Assembly (NCBI GenBank): GCA_001695595.3
Contig: MBPM02000133.1
Span: 62,001-126,000 of the forward strand
DNA: 64,000 bases
From: Plasmopara viticola
Lineage: Eukaryota > Oomycota > Peronosporomycetes > Peronosporales > Peronosporaceae
Direction of reading: 5' to 3'
Shown: piece after piece, positions 45,069 to 57,166 of the stretch
Layout of the letters: the number at the start of each line of letters is the position of its first letter
Numbering within the stretch: the stretch's first letter is position 1
Translations under genes and position numbers: made by a program
The notes under the pieces: model-generated
Database searches by the model: none
The model's input: only the letters and a program-made list of their open reading frames with translations
What the model was told of the DNA's origin: nothing

Positions 45069-45139
45069 TGCCCCCAGGCAGGATTGAACTACCGACCTTC
45101 CGCTTACTAAGCGGTGCTCTACCACTGAGCTATAGGGGC
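45069..45139 (-). pseudogene. tRNA-Thr-like, 71 nt
   Basis: One base is missing from the 5' strand of the anticodon stem (GCGGTGCTC in place of GCGGGTGCTC), which upsets the spacing between D arm and anticodon stem. Otherwise consensus. Confidence 0.65.
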
Positions 45140-45538
45140 AATTGCTGCCGACGACAACACACTATCTACATTGCCATCACACGAAACAGTCTGCACGCCA
45201 TCGCTATGGCCAGGGTGTACTTAATTGGGTTTTATGGGGGCCCGAATTTTGCTGATAACTTACCGCTATAGTTCTAACTTTATCGGAGAAGTCGGGAGTT
45301 TCAAAAGGAGGTACGCTTAAAAGGGCACCACCGATAAAGTTAAATGCTAATAGAGACGGAAGTTTTGGTGTATCCCTCTACTAGTCAAGCTAGCTAAAAT
45401 GGTCTATATTTTATCTTACGCCGTAATAAAGGTATGATAGTGTATTATTGATAACGCATAAACAGAGAAATTATTAGACACACTGCTCACGATTGCTGAG
45501 GGCGAGATGAACGAGTTTTGTTATAATTGTCTGAGAAA

Positions 45539-45610
45539 TGCCCCCAGGCAGGATTGAACTACCGACCTTCCGCTTACTAAGCGGGTGCTCTACCACTGAG
45601 CTATAGGGGC
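45539..45610 (-). tRNA. trnT(agu): tRNA-Thr(AGU), consensus
   Basis: Exact 72-nt consensus. Downstream on its own strand the first run of four T's is ~140 nt away (plus-strand AAAA at 45396-45399). Only TTT follows the gene closely. Confidence 0.93.
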
Positions 45611-46012
45611 AATTGCTGCCGACGACAACACATATCTACATTGCCATCACACGAAACATCTGCACGCCATCGCTATGGCCTGGGTGTACTTAATTGGGTT
45701 TTATGGGGAGCCCGAATTTTGCTGATAACTTCCCGCTATAGTTCTAACTTTATCGGAGAAATCGGGAGTTTCAAAAGGAGGTACGCTTAAAAGGGCACCA
45801 CCGATAAAGTTAAATGCTAATAGAGACGGAAGTATCTTGGGTGTATCCCTCTACTAGTCAAGCTAGCTAAAAGTGGTCTATATTTTATCTTACGCCGTAA
45901 TAAGGTATATAGTTTATTGATAACGCATAAACAGAGCAATGAAATTATTAGACACACTGCTCACGATTGCTGAGGGCGAGATGAACGAGTTTTGTTATAA
46001 TTGTCTGAGAAA

Positions 46013-46084
46013 TGCCCCCAGGCAGGATTGAACTACCGACCTTCCGCTTACTAAGCGGGTGCTCTACCACTGAGCTATAGGGGC
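46013..46084 (-). tRNA. trnT(agu): tRNA-Thr(AGU), consensus
   Basis: Exact 72-nt consensus with standard flanks; 474 bp after the previous copy. Confidence 0.93.
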
Positions 46085-46482
46085 AATTGCTGCCGACGAC
46101 AACACACTATCTACATTGCCATCACACGAAACAGTCTGCACGCCATCGCTATGGCCTGGGTATACTTAATTGGGTTCATGGGGAGCCCGAATTTTGCTGA
46201 TAACTTCCGCTATAGTTCTAACTTTATCGGAGAAATCGGAGTTCAAAAGAGGTACGCTTAAAAGGGCACCACCGATAAAGTTAAATGCTAATAGAGACGG
46301 AATTATCTCGGTGTATCCCTCTACTAGTCAAGCTAGCTAAAAGTGGTCTATATTTTATCTTACGCCGTAATAAAGGTATGATAGTGTATTATTGATAACG
46401 CATAAGCAGAGAAATTATTAGACACACTGCTCACGATTGCTGAGGGCGAGATGAACGAGTTTTGTTATAATTGTCTGAGAAA

Positions 46483-46554
46483 TGCCCCCAGGCAGGATTG
46501 AACTACCGACCTTCCGCTTACTAAGCGGGTGCTCTACCACTGAGCTATAGGGGC
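46483..46554 (-). tRNA. trnT(agu): tRNA-Thr(AGU), consensus
   Basis: Exact 72-nt consensus. Third consensus gene in a row, so this short stretch looks the most likely to be transcribed. Confidence 0.93.
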
Positions 46555-46952
46555 AATTGCTGCCGACGACAACACAGTATCTACATTGCCATCACACGAA
46601 ACAGTCTGCACGCCATCGCTATGGCCTGGGTATCTTAATTGGTTTTATGGGGAGCCCGAATTTTGCTGATAACTTCCGCTATAGTTCTAATTTATCGGAG
46701 AAATCGGGAGTTTCAAAAGGAGGTACGCTTAAAAGGGCACCACCGATAAAGTAAAATGCTAATAGAGACGGAAGTATCTTGGGTGTATCCCTCTACTAGT
46801 CAAGCTAGCTAAAAGTGGTCTATATTTTATCTTACGCCGTAATAAAGGTATAATGTATTATTGATAACGCATAAACAGAGCAAATTATTAGACACACTGC
46901 TCACGATTGCTGAGGGAGAGATGAACGAGTTTTGTTATAATTGTCTGAGAAA

Positions 46953-47023
46953 TGCCCCCAGGCAGGATTGAACTACCGACCTTCCGCTTACTAAGCGGGT
47001 CTCTACCACTGAGCTATAGGGGT
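46953..47023 (-). pseudogene. tRNA-Thr-like, 71 nt, G1 to A
   Basis: GCGGGTCTC lacks one base between D stem and anticodon stem (C25 lost), and the plus strand ends GGGGT, so base 1 is A. Two lesions; probably inactive. Confidence 0.7.
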
Positions 47024-47425
47024 AATTGCTGCCGACGACAACACACTATCTACATTGCCATCACACGAAACAGTCTGCACGCCATCGCTATGGCCTGGGT
47101 ATACTATTGGGTTTTATGGGGAGCCCGAATTTTGCTGATAACTTCGCGCTATAGTTCTAATTTTATCGGAGAAATCGGGAGTTTCAAAAGGAGGTACGCT
47201 TAAAAGGGCACCACCGATAAAGTTAAATGCTAATAGAGACGGAAGTATCTTGGGTGTATCCCTCTACTAGTCAAGCTAGCTAAAAGTGGTCTATATTTTA
47301 TCTTACGCCGTAATAAAGGTATGATAGTGTATTATTGATAACGCATAAGCAGAGAAATTATTAGACACACTGCTCACGATTGCTGAGGGCGAGATGAACG
47401 AGTTTTGTTATAATTGTCTGAGAAA

Positions 47426-47497
47426 TGCCCCCAGGCAGGATTGAACTACCGACCTTCCGCTTACTAAGCGAGTGCTCTACCACTGAGCTATAGGGGC
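47426..47497 (-). tRNA. tRNA-Thr(AGU), C28 to U
   Basis: One change (AGCGAGTGC) gives a U28-G42 wobble in the anticodon stem. Foldable and possibly functional. Confidence 0.75.
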
Positions 47498-47899
47498 AAT
47501 TGCTGCCGACGACAACACACTATCTACATTGCCATCACACGAAACAGTCTGCACGCCATCGCTATGGCCTGGGTGTACTCAATTGGGTTTTATGGGGTGC
47601 CCGAATTTGCTGATAACCTCGCGCTTAATTCTGACTTTATCGGAGACGTCGGGAGTCTCAAAAGTAGGTACGCTTAAAAGGGCACCACCGATAAAGTTAA
47701 ATGCTAATAAAGACGGAAGTTTTTCGAGTGTATCCCTCTTCTAGTCAAGCTAGCTAAAATTGGTCTATATTTTATCTTACGCCGTAATAAAGGTATGATA
47801 GTGTATTATTGATAACGCATAAACAAAGAAATTATTAGACACACTGCTCACGATTGCTGAGGGCGAGATGAACGAGTTTTGTTATAATTGTCTGAGAAA

Positions 47900-47971
47900 T
47901 GCCCCCAGGCAGGATTGAACTACCGACCTTCCGCTTACTAAGCGGGTGCTCTACCACTGAGCTATAGGGGC
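47900..47971 (-). tRNA. trnT(agu): tRNA-Thr(AGU), consensus
   Basis: Exact 72-nt consensus. Its downstream spacer shares variants (CTCTTCTAGTC and AAACAAAGAAATT) with the spacer of the tRNA left of LINE-1, pointing to past exchange between the two blocks. Confidence 0.93.
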
Positions 47972-48379
47972 AACTGCTGCCGACGACAACACAGTATCTA
48001 GATTGCCATCACACGAAATATTCTGCACGCCATCGCTATGGCCGGGGTATTCTTACTTGTGTTTTATTAGGAGCCCGAATTTTGCTGATAAATTCGCGCT
48101 ATAGTTCTAATTTTATCGGAGAAATCGGGAGTTTCAAAAGGAGGTACGCTTAAAAGGGCACCACCGATAAAGTAAAATGCTAATAGAGACGGAAGTATCT
48201 TGGGTGTATCCCTCTACTAGTCAAGCTAGCTAAAAGTGGTCTATATTTTATCTTACGCCGTAATGAAGGTATAATAGGGAATTTTTTATAACGCATCAAC
48301 AGAGCAATGAAATTATTACACACACTGCTCACGATTGCGAGGGAGAGATGAATGAGTTTTGTTATAATTGTCTGAGAAA

Positions 48380-48450
48380 TGCCCCCAGGCAGGATTGAAC
48401 TACCGACCTTCCGCTTACTAAGCGGGTCTCCACCACTGAGCTATAGGGGT
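48380..48450 (-). pseudogene. tRNA-Thr-like, 71 nt, several changes
   Basis: GCGGGTCTCCACC lacks one base and changes another in the D arm, and the plus strand ends GGGGT (G1 to A). It shares the missing base and the G1 change with the copy at 46953. Confidence 0.75.
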
Positions 48451-48852
48451 AATTGCTGCCGACGACAACACAGTATCTATATTTCCATCACACGAAACAG
48501 TCTGCACGCCATCGCTATGGCCTGGGTATACCATATTGGGTTCATGGGGAGCCCGAATATTGCTGATAATCTCGCGCTATTGTTCTGACTTTATCGGAGA
48601 AGTCGGAAGCTTCAAAAGTAGATACGCTTAAAAGGGCACCACCGATAAAGTGAAATGCTAATAGAGACGGAATTATCTCGGTGTATCCCTCTACTAGTCA
48701 AGCTAGCTAAAAGTGGTCTATATTTTATCTTACGCCGTAATAAAGGTATGATAGTGTATTACTGATAGCGCATAAGCAGAGAAATTATTAGACACACTGC
48801 TCACGATTGCTGAGGGCGAGATGAACGAGTTTTGTTATAATTGTCTGAGAAA

Positions 48853-48924
48853 TGCCCCCAAGCAGGATTGAACTACCGACCTTCCGCTTACTAAGCGGGT
48901 GCTCTACCACTGAGCTATAGGGGC
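48853..48924 (-). tRNA. tRNA-Thr(AGU), C65 to U, rebuilt beside LINE-2
   Basis: One change (CCCAAGCAGG) gives a G49-U65 wobble in the T stem. Like the gene beside LINE-1, its 5' end is supplied by the left copy of the target duplication, and LINE-2 starts 2 bp beyond base 1. Confidence 0.8.
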
Positions 48925-48925
48925 A
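48909..48925. repeat. LINE-2 left target-site duplication
   Basis: ACTGAGCTATAGGGGCA, matching 56675-56691, at the same tRNA position as for LINE-1. Confidence 0.92.
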
Positions 48926-49031
48926 CTTCTCAATTTGCCGGCTACCCCACAAGTCGACTCTTCAGAAGAACCAATCACCTTCAAGCTTTCTAGCTCCCCA
49001 TCCCAGCCGCCTCTCTTTCCCACCTATCGTG

Positions 49032-49340
49032 ATGGAAAATCCAGCTGCTTCCCCTTCTTTCCCCCGTTCCGACCAGATCGACCCTGTCGTTCTTTGTCCG
49101 GCTCTCCCGTCTGCACCCAGCATAGCGCAGGTGACTGCAGGTGCCTCGCCTTCCGTCAGACATGACAAAACCGTCTCAGCCGACCTTCTTGCTGTCGTTC
49201 ATGACGCTGGCAACAACCCGGTGCCGCTCTCGCTATCTGCTCCCTCGGGTCAACTCGCGCCTCCGTCACATCCTCTCTCCGCTCTCCCCGTGTCGCTAGG
49301 CGCGGTGGGAAGTGTGAAGCTTGTGACGACAGCGACATGA
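49032..49340 (+). CDS. ORF0 of LINE-2
   Basis: 102 codons, open, with the same ATGA overlap (49337-49340). It differs from the LINE-1 copy by Ala-to-Ser at residue 7 and Leu-to-Ser near residue 79. Function unknown. Confidence 0.5.
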   Translation: MENPAASPSFPRSDQIDPVVLCPALPSAPSIAQVTAGASPSVRHDKTVSADLLAVVHDAGNNPVPLSLSAPSGQLAPPSHPLSALPVSLGAVGSVKLVTTAT

Positions 49341-51672
49341 CCGAACCACTTCTGTCGTCCCAGGCAAATTCGCCTGACGAAGACGCCGTGATGCCCACAC
49401 CTACGCGGAATGCTGATGCCGGCACGACCGATCGCGCTGACTCGAGACCGACAATGGCTGATCTGCTTTTCCAGCAAGAAGCCCTCCGCCGCGACCATGC
49501 TACTGTCGCCGCCGCTCGCCGACGCGTAGAAACTCCGAAGCCTCTCGCGATAGACATCGAAGCGATTGAGCGTCAGTACGCTGCCGGTGGTGACTGGTCC
49601 GGCATCGCCGCTCGCATTGGTCAGTCCCGCCCGTACCCGCTCCCGCGCGCCAAGTTTGATATGGTGATCGAGACGGGCAAAGCGTTCACAAAGACTCCGC
49701 TGCAAAAGATCATGACTGCACTCGTCGGCATCAGCCACGGAAACCCGGCGCTGAGCCAGCTGTACGAGGAATTCCTCGTCGGCCAAGTGTCCAAGATGCC
49801 GGGTAGTAATTTGCGCCTCAAGGTGAAAACCCAGGCCGCGTGTATGCAGCTTGAGCGGACGACCGTCAGCATCCTCGGTGGCGTGTACCCGTTCAAGCCT
49901 TTCGACGTCCTTGCGAATAAGTTTTTCTTAGACATCTCGAACGTCGACTCAGACTCGGACACGGGCCTGATGCTGCGCCGACTTTTTGACATGGGCTGCC
50001 AGCCGGTGTATGACACGTTCCGCGACGTGAACTTGACGACAGGCCTCACGTCTGCGACTTGGCGCGTTTTCTTCCGCTCGGCCAAGTGTCCGCCGCCATG
50101 ATTTTAAACGGTTCTGTATGTGACCAAGTCATCTTCGACAACAAGCTGCACCCGGCGCACGGCAAAGATGCTCCATTCCAATCCCAGCGTCTCCCGTTCG
50201 GCTTTCGTTCGTTGAACGGGATTGACCTGGGGACTTCGGAGACTAGTCCGCGTCGTTCATCCTCGACGGTGTCAGCGCCGAAGCCGGCGCTGAAGACCCC
50301 AAAGCCTGAAGGAAAGCACAGAGCGAAGCCTCTCCAACCTGCGGCGATTCCACTAGCAACATCGGCCGTTTGTGCTGGACGTCGTTTCTCCTCACTGCGC
50401 AACGCCATCGAGGCTGAAGAGAAGAGGGAAGGTCAGCTCCAGCCAGGAGCTCAGCTTGTCCACAAACCTGTGGCACACCATCTCGCGAAGAAGGTGATCG
50501 ATATCGATGACGTCTTGTCGATCTCGACTTATCAAGAATTGACAGGTGGAATCTCGCCACCCTCGAGCCCAAATTCCAAGCCGACAGCGATGCTGATGCT
50601 CACAGACGGCTTCACGACCGTCGTGAACAAAAAAAAGCGCACGCGGGGAGGAGTCGACTTCTCCAGCATGCTGACGAAGCATGTACCACGCCCGCTCGAC
50701 GGAATCGCGACGAAGAACTACTTTGCGGAGCTCCAGACGATGTCCGCGTCGTTCCAGAGCTTCGACGCGGCCATCAACCCGAAGTACGGTAAACGGCACC
50801 AGATCGTCCCGGCCGAAGTGAAGATGCCGGAGGCGCTCAAGATGTCGAAAGAGGCCGCTTTTTTCGTGGAGAAGCGCCACACCAAGATTAGAAACACAGC
50901 GAAAGCGTCGTTGTTGGTCGAAGTTGCGGAGTCGATGGTGAACGACGAGAACACTGCGCTGCTCAACACACCTCCCGACCTTCTTGCGGCAGCAGACGGC
51001 AAGGTGGACGGAACTGTAAAGATCATGGAGAACGCTTCTAACCCGGACCACGTGATGAAGAAACTCGTTGAGTCAGGTCCGGCGTTCAACAGCGCGATGT
51101 CCCTCAAGATGGCGGAGAATGGCAACGAGATCGCTGAACTCGCCCAACTGCACATGATCAACCGTTTGCTGAGCGCGACGACGCCGAACGACGACGTCAC
51201 GTTCAGTGCGAAGTGGAAGAAGCTGACAGGGACGGCTGTGCCCTCAAAACGTCAAGAGCTGCTCAAAGCGTGCGCGAAGTGGTGGACGGCGACGGACCAA
51301 GTTCGTGAGCTGTCCCGGTTCACTAAGGCGCTGAGTGTGTTTGAGCTCGCCCTGATATCGGCGGCACCGACAATTTTCTTGAGTAATCACTGGATCCAAT
51401 TCGTCACAGGCGAGCCAGTTCAGTGGATCCCAGCTCATCACGCAAGACTGCTGCACCCAAACACCCTCTTAAAACTGCTGCGATCGGACCTTGGTGCTCT
51501 CTGCATGGAGCACTGGAGCCGTGTCCAGTGGCAGGGCCACCTTCTCGACGAACTTGAGGAGCTGCGAAAGCTTGAGGGGGAGTATCCGGTTGACGAGTCG
51601 GTGTTGAAGCTTCAAGTTGCGGATGACGGATCGGTGACACTAGTGGCGGGCGGCCTTGCCACCCGCTGCTAA
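49337..51672 (+). pseudogene. ORF1 of LINE-2, frameshifted
   Basis: Intact for 253 codons, then one C is missing at about 50098 (CCGCCGCCATGATT against CCGCCGCCACTGATT in LINE-1), producing an immediate TGA at 50099-50101. The remaining ~524 codons are open in the next frame to 51672. The truncated product would end just after the WRVFFRS segment. The deletion happens to create an ATG, but a reinitiated product would quickly be out of frame. Confidence 0.9.
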
Positions 51673-54600
51673 GGCGGATTCGGCTCCACCAACCTGGACA
51701 AACGTTGGTGTTCTCACTGTAAATACCAACGGCGTGAAGAAGAACGGCCACCTGTTGATCGAGCATCTGCTCTCCAGGTACTCGGTATCTTGTCTCCAAG
51801 AAACCAAGTTCGCCGACCGCCACCACCTTGACACCTTCCGCTTCCATCTCGAGTCGGCATTCACGCACAAGCTGTTCGTAAACGATGACAATGCGCTGCT
51901 CGATAGACCAACGCGAGGTCGGAGTAACGGCGTCCTGACGCTGCTGCGCTCCGACTTTCCTGGCTTTGACTCAGCTGCCAATGTTCCCCACCTCACTGTC
52001 TCCGGCCGCTACCTTGTCGTGCGTGTGATGGTCGATCTTACTCCCATCTACATACACAATGTGTACGCGCCAGTCGACAAGCAAGAGAAACAAGCGTTCT
52101 TCTCGAATCTCGCGACAGAAGGGTTCGAAGACGCCGCGATCCACTTTGTCCTTGGCGACTTGAACACTTTGCTTGACCCGAGTCTCGACTGCTTCATACC
52201 GGACCTCCGCTATGACCCTAGTCGCTCGAGTTGCCTTGACTGGTTGGCGCGACTTGGGGTTGCTGATGCCTGGCGTATCCACAACGACTCGAAGCGCGTC
52301 TTCACGGGCCCGATGCCCCGCAAGAACCGAATCGACTACGTGCTGCTGTCCGAATCGTTCAGCAACCAATTTTTCCACGACGCCAAGTACTTTGACCCAA
52401 AGCATGCCGGTGATCACTTGGCGCACAGTGTGAGCTTCAAGTCTGGATCCCAACTACATGGCCGAGGGTACTGGAAGTTTCCACGATACCTTCTCGACTA
52501 TCCTCAAGTCGTTTTGGCAATTCAGCGTGAAGCCAATGACATCCTCAAGCAGCTTTGGTCGACATCAAACCCGGGCAAGACTTGGGAGATGTGGAAGGCG
52601 AGCAGCAAGGCGCAACTTCAGGGCCTCCAGAAGAAACTTCGAGCACAAGACGCTCAAGCCATAGAGGAGGCCCGCATTACGCTTGACCGCGCGGCCGCTC
52701 AGTACCAGACGGAGTCGGATGAAGACAACCGCGACGTGTACGAAGCGGCGATGCGCGAGTACAAAGAGACGGTGACAAGGTCGAGCCAGTATAGCCAAGA
52801 CGCAGCCTTCGACTTCCAAGCTGCGAACTCCGAAAAGTCGACGAAGCACTTCTTCCGTCCTCTCGACACAAGCCTCCGGCGCGTCTCCATCGAAGAGGTC
52901 GTCACGCCAAATGAAAGTATCTCGACTAACTCGAACGAGATCTACCTCCGGTTCCTCGAACATTGGGGTTCCGAGATGGGGGACGAAAACAGCCCTGGCG
53001 GTAAGGCACTTCCGCCAGACGACGCGCTTCAAAGAAACCTGCTGGACTCTATCATTCGCAAACTGCCTGAGCTCGACCGCAACGCACTGGACAGGAGAGT
53101 CAGCGCGTCCGACCTCGAGCTGGCGATCAAGCACATGAAGGCGACTTCGTCTCCAGGGATGGACGGCTTGACGGCTGGTTTCTACCAGGTTGCGCCGGCG
53201 GTTTTTGGTGAGTGTCTCGCGCTGGTGTTCAGAAATTGCCTTGAGCGCGGGAAACTGCTGACATCGCAGCGCAAGTCAGCTGTGGTACTGCTGCACAAGA
53301 AAGGCTCTCGTGCCGACCCGGGAAACTACCGCCCGATTGCGCTGATTCCGGTCGACGTCAAGGTGCTGTCAAAGGCGCTCACGTTCCGTCTTCAGGCTGT
53401 CCTTAACAAGCTGATCCACCCCGACCAGAAGGGGTTCATTCGCGGCCGCTCGATCCACCACCACGTTCGCTTTCTTGCAGATCTTCAAGACCTCGTGACA
53501 AGCCGTGACGAGGAGGCGTACGCGCTGTTCCTGGATTTCCAGAAGGCGTTTGACCGTGTGAACTGGGAATACATGTTCAAGCTGCTCAAGCGCATGGGCA
53601 TCGGAGACGGCTTTATTCGCTGGGTGAAGCTGCTGTACACCGACCCGCTCGCGAATATTCTCATCAACGGCGAAGTTCAACCGGCACTTCAACCGACGCG
53701 TGGAGTTAAGCAAGGAGATCCACTCTCCGCGCTTCTTTTCGTTTTGACGATCGAGCCGCTTGGTAACCTACTCCGATCACACGAGGAGTACGGCGTGTGC
53801 CTAAATGAAGACCACACAGCGACGTGCGTCTTCTTCGCGGATGACTCGACACTCCTTGGTAGCTCAATTGCTAACCTTCGGGCACAGCTCGATCTCGTCA
53901 AAGCGTACTGTCAAGGCTCCGGCGCAAAGCTAAATCTGACCAAGTCGGTGCTGCTGGCCCTGAATCGCGGCCACGAGTGTCCGTCGATGCCGGACGTTCA
54001 GATCCTCGACCGGCTGGGGTCGGTCAAATACCTTGGTATCCCGTTTAGCCAGTCGCCTGTCGACGACCGCATCCTCGAGTTCCTTGACCAGCGCTTTTAC
54101 GATGGCTTCAAGTCGTGGTATCGGCGTACACGGACATTGCGAGGCAGACTTCTCGTGGCGCAGACAATGGTTCTCTCGCGCTTGTGGCACTACACACAGC
54201 ACGTGTCAGTCCCGACAGCTGTCGTTCGTCGATGGCAGTCAATGCTGAACCGGTTTGTGCTGAGTCGCAAGCACGACCGAGACGCGTCGCACATCCAGCT
54301 GATTCCAAGTGAGTTCTTATACCAGCGGCGCGGAGACGGAGGTCTCGGAGTCTTGTATCTGGAAGCTCAGCTCAAGCGGCAACGACTTCAGCTGCTACTC
54401 CAGTTTGTGCCTTCAGCTCGGTCGATGGCGTCTCGAAATTGGACAACACCAAGCGTGGAGCTGCTGCGCTCCATTCTCCCTCGATACGGCGGTCGCCACG
54501 CACTCGACTTCCTGACGATATCACCACGTCGACACGGAGACTTGATCGCCTGGCGACACACGTCGGCGTGGTGGAAGACAACACTGATGTGGTGGCACTG

Positions 54601-55797
54601 TGCACGCTGGGATATCTCGTGGCGCGACCTCCCGTCGGACGAGCGCACTGTTGCCGGTCTTCGTCAGCCGATTTGGTTCAACTGCGACCCTGAGCTCCAC
54701 TACAAGCAGCGAACACGGTCGGGCACAACGACAGCGCACCGACGGTGCCTTGGCATGGTGCCCGAGCCGCAACGCAGCTTCCGACTGCATGTTTCGCGGG
54801 TCTTCGCTCTCCGCTCACTAGCTGACTTTGCACGAGAAGGACTTCCGTGGCCGACTCAGCGCGAATTCGCCGAACGACACGTCGACTTCACCCTCGCAAA
54901 CGTTCATCCCGGGCAACAACTAAAGTGGTTGCGTGCATTCCACAGCGAAGCGAGTCAAATCGTTGATCGACTCGGCGCTCGAGGTGTCGATCGCGATCCG
55001 TCTTGGAGGGACACCCATTGCTTGTCCCACATCTTGGAGTCACGATCAACGCGAAAAAATATTTTTTCCCGGACATCCCGCTTTCAAAGGATCTTCAGAT
55101 CGTCTGGACGTCAGCACTTCCTCGTAAACCGCACCCAATGACGACACACTCTGAGAGGGCTGACGACAAGACGATCAAGTCGCACGTACAGCTATCGAAG
55201 CGTCTGCGGCGTATTTTGCTGCCGATCTTTGACGACCTCCAATGGCGGCTCGCATTCCGGCTCCTGCCCGTTCGATCGCGCTTCTGGTTCCTCGAGGCCA
55301 CGAACCCAAACATCCGCAAGTGTGTCCTCGACGGCTGCAGCGCAGTTGAGTCGGAGCAACACTTGTTCTTCGACTGCACGCTGGCTTCGCAGCTTTGGAG
55401 GAACGTGCTTCACGTGATGTCGCCGCTCCTCGTGAGACGCGCGACGTGGATTGACATTGCGCTAGCACGGAAGATACGCGTCCGGGATGAGTGGCAACAC
55501 AAGGAGGACGTTGTCGCTGACGTCTGGCATGTTCTTCGAGGTGTGACGCTGCACACGATCTGGACGGATCGCAACAGGTGCCTGTACGACAAAAGACAGC
55601 CGACACCAGCAGCTCCGGCGCTCGCGGTGATCTTCTCGACGTTCTGCGCGCACGTTCGATTCTTCCAACGGCGATTTTACGATCGAGAAGAGAATCGCGA
55701 GCTACAGCGAGTGATCGAGACGATGAAGTCACATTCAGCGTTCGGTGACTTTGTAAGCCGGCAACCGGGAATCACTCGTGTTCGGGCGAGTTTGTAG
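51656..55797 (+). pseudogene. ORF2 of LINE-2, frameshifted near the C-terminus
   Basis: Same TTG-led start as LINE-1, with endonuclease and reverse transcriptase complete (GDLNT, LDFQKAFD, FFADDS). At about 55013 one C is missing (GGACACCCATTG against GGACACCCCATTG), so codons after ~1,119 shift and stop at 55141. The zinc-finger part is open in the next frame (to 55797). The LINE-1 methionine at codon 70 is Thr here, so the first ATG is even deeper in the endonuclease. Catalytic parts could still be made; the C-terminal zinc finger could not. Confidence 0.9.
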
Positions 55798-56674
55798 CCG
55801 ACGACACCCGATAGAAAGTTCGAGTTGACATTCGCTCAAGGGCTTAGGGACACCCTCCCGTAATGAGGGCGGGGCCGGGGCAGCTTCAACGGAATCAGAC
55901 CGCACACACTCCGCACCCACCAACGGCAGGGACCCTTCCTCACGCGCACTGCTAACTTCGGCCGATTCTGCACAAGCTTCTGTATTACCCACACCTTGGA
56001 GGGTCGGAGCCGTGGCCGCTTTAACGGAATCGGACCGAACACACTCCGAACCCTCCGCCGATAGGGTTCATTCTTCGAGCACAGAACCGGCGCCATTACC
56101 AGCGAACTTATCGCGAGGCCTCGAGCTTTCCTCACTGAGGAGGGATGGAGCCGGGACAGCTTCAACGGAATCAGATCGCACACACTCCGATCCCTCCACC
56201 AGGTTGGGGCTCTCCTCAAGCGCGGTCGTTGTCATTCTTGGAAAACAAGAAAAAAAAAAAAAAGAGCGTCAGACCAGCGAACCAAGTCGGGACCCCAAAA
56301 TGTACCAATTTCTTGGTACCTCCATCGGGCTCATGAAATGTACCATATTTTTGGTACCTTTGGGGCCTGTGGCAAATTCGGAAATGAGATCTCTCCCGAC
56401 CACCCACAATTTCGGAAAACCTTCCGACAACACCCGGTACCTGCCAAACTTTATACCCTGTATCTTTTGAAGAACTTTCAAACATAATACCAAGATCGGC
56501 TAAGATCCTCCTCAAGCTACATCACATTGGGTACCGCAAAAAATCATGAATCCACCAGTGCTGTTCAGGTACTCGTTAGACGGCAAATTTTTTGTATTCA
56601 GAGTTTATATTTATAGCTAGGTACAATTGAGAAGTCACACCGTCTAAATTATTTATAATATAGACAAACTTTCA
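55798..56674 (+). other. LINE-2 3' UTR
   Basis: Repeat cores at 55871, 56006 and 56147 keep the 135/141 bp spacing. Hairpins at 56302-56319 and 56340-56357. The A-run is interrupted by one G (AACAAGAAAA), and three bases are missing at CTCAAGCTACATC compared with LINE-1. Confidence 0.8.
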
Positions 56675-56691
56675 ACTGAGCTATAGGGGCA
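56675..56691. repeat. LINE-2 right target-site duplication (tRNA 5' stub)
   Basis: Exact copy of 48909-48925, followed by the tRNA upstream flank. Confidence 0.92.
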
Positions 56692-57094
56692 ATTGCTGCC
56701 GACGACAACACACTATCTACATTGCCATCACACGAAACAGTCTGCACGCCATCGCTATGGCCACGGTGTACTTATTTGGGTTTTATGGAGAGCCCGAATT
56801 TTGCTGATAACTTCCCGCTATAGTTCTAACTTTATCGGAGAAGTTGGGAGATTCAAAAGGAGGTACGCTTAAAAGGGCACCACCGATAAAGTTAAATGCT
56901 AATAGAGACGGAAGTATCTTGGGTGTATATCTCTACTAGTCAAGCTAGCTAAAAGTGGTCTATATTTTATCTTACGCCGTAATAAAGGTATGATAGTGTA
57001 TTATTGATAACGCATAAACAGAGAAATTATTAGACACACTGCTCACGATTGCTGAGGGCGAGATGAACGAGTTTTGTTATAATTGTCTGAGAAA

Positions 57095-57166
57095 TGCCCC
57101 CAGGCAGGATCGAACTACCGACCTTCCGCTTACTAAGCGGGTGCTCTACCACTGCGCTATAGGGGC
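57095..57166 (-). tRNA. tRNA-Thr(AGU)-like, U12 to G
   Basis: CTGCGCTATA breaks the 12-23 pair. T loop TTCGATC. Shares both features with the first tRNA right of LINE-1. Confidence 0.6.

Larger units (their letters stand above)
44192..48925. repeat. tRNA-Thr monomer array, block between LINE-1 and LINE-2
   Basis: Ten tRNA copies spaced 470-480 bp. Several spacers carry 1-3 bp deletions relative to their neighbours (for example at 45361-45366 and 46200-46255), so this block is less uniform than the E-bearing array. No other gene seen. Confidence 0.93.
48926..56674 (+). mobile_element. LINE-2: near-identical copy with two frameshifts
   Basis: 7,749 bp, roughly 1% different from LINE-1 by eye. 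Same structure and boundaries. One base is lost in ORF1 and one in ORF2, so it should not be autonomous unless these are sequencing errors. The right flank shares private variants with the right flank of LINE-1. Confidence 0.95.

Noticed and set aside
45068..45271. ORFs such as MPPGRIELPTFRLLSG (45068, 46952, 48379) and NAPRQDRTTDLPLTKRVLYHC (44562, 57063, 57539)
   Set aside because: They are antisense translations of the tRNA-Thr gene and its flank, a well-known kind of false protein. They begin at or near the tRNA and have no independent support.
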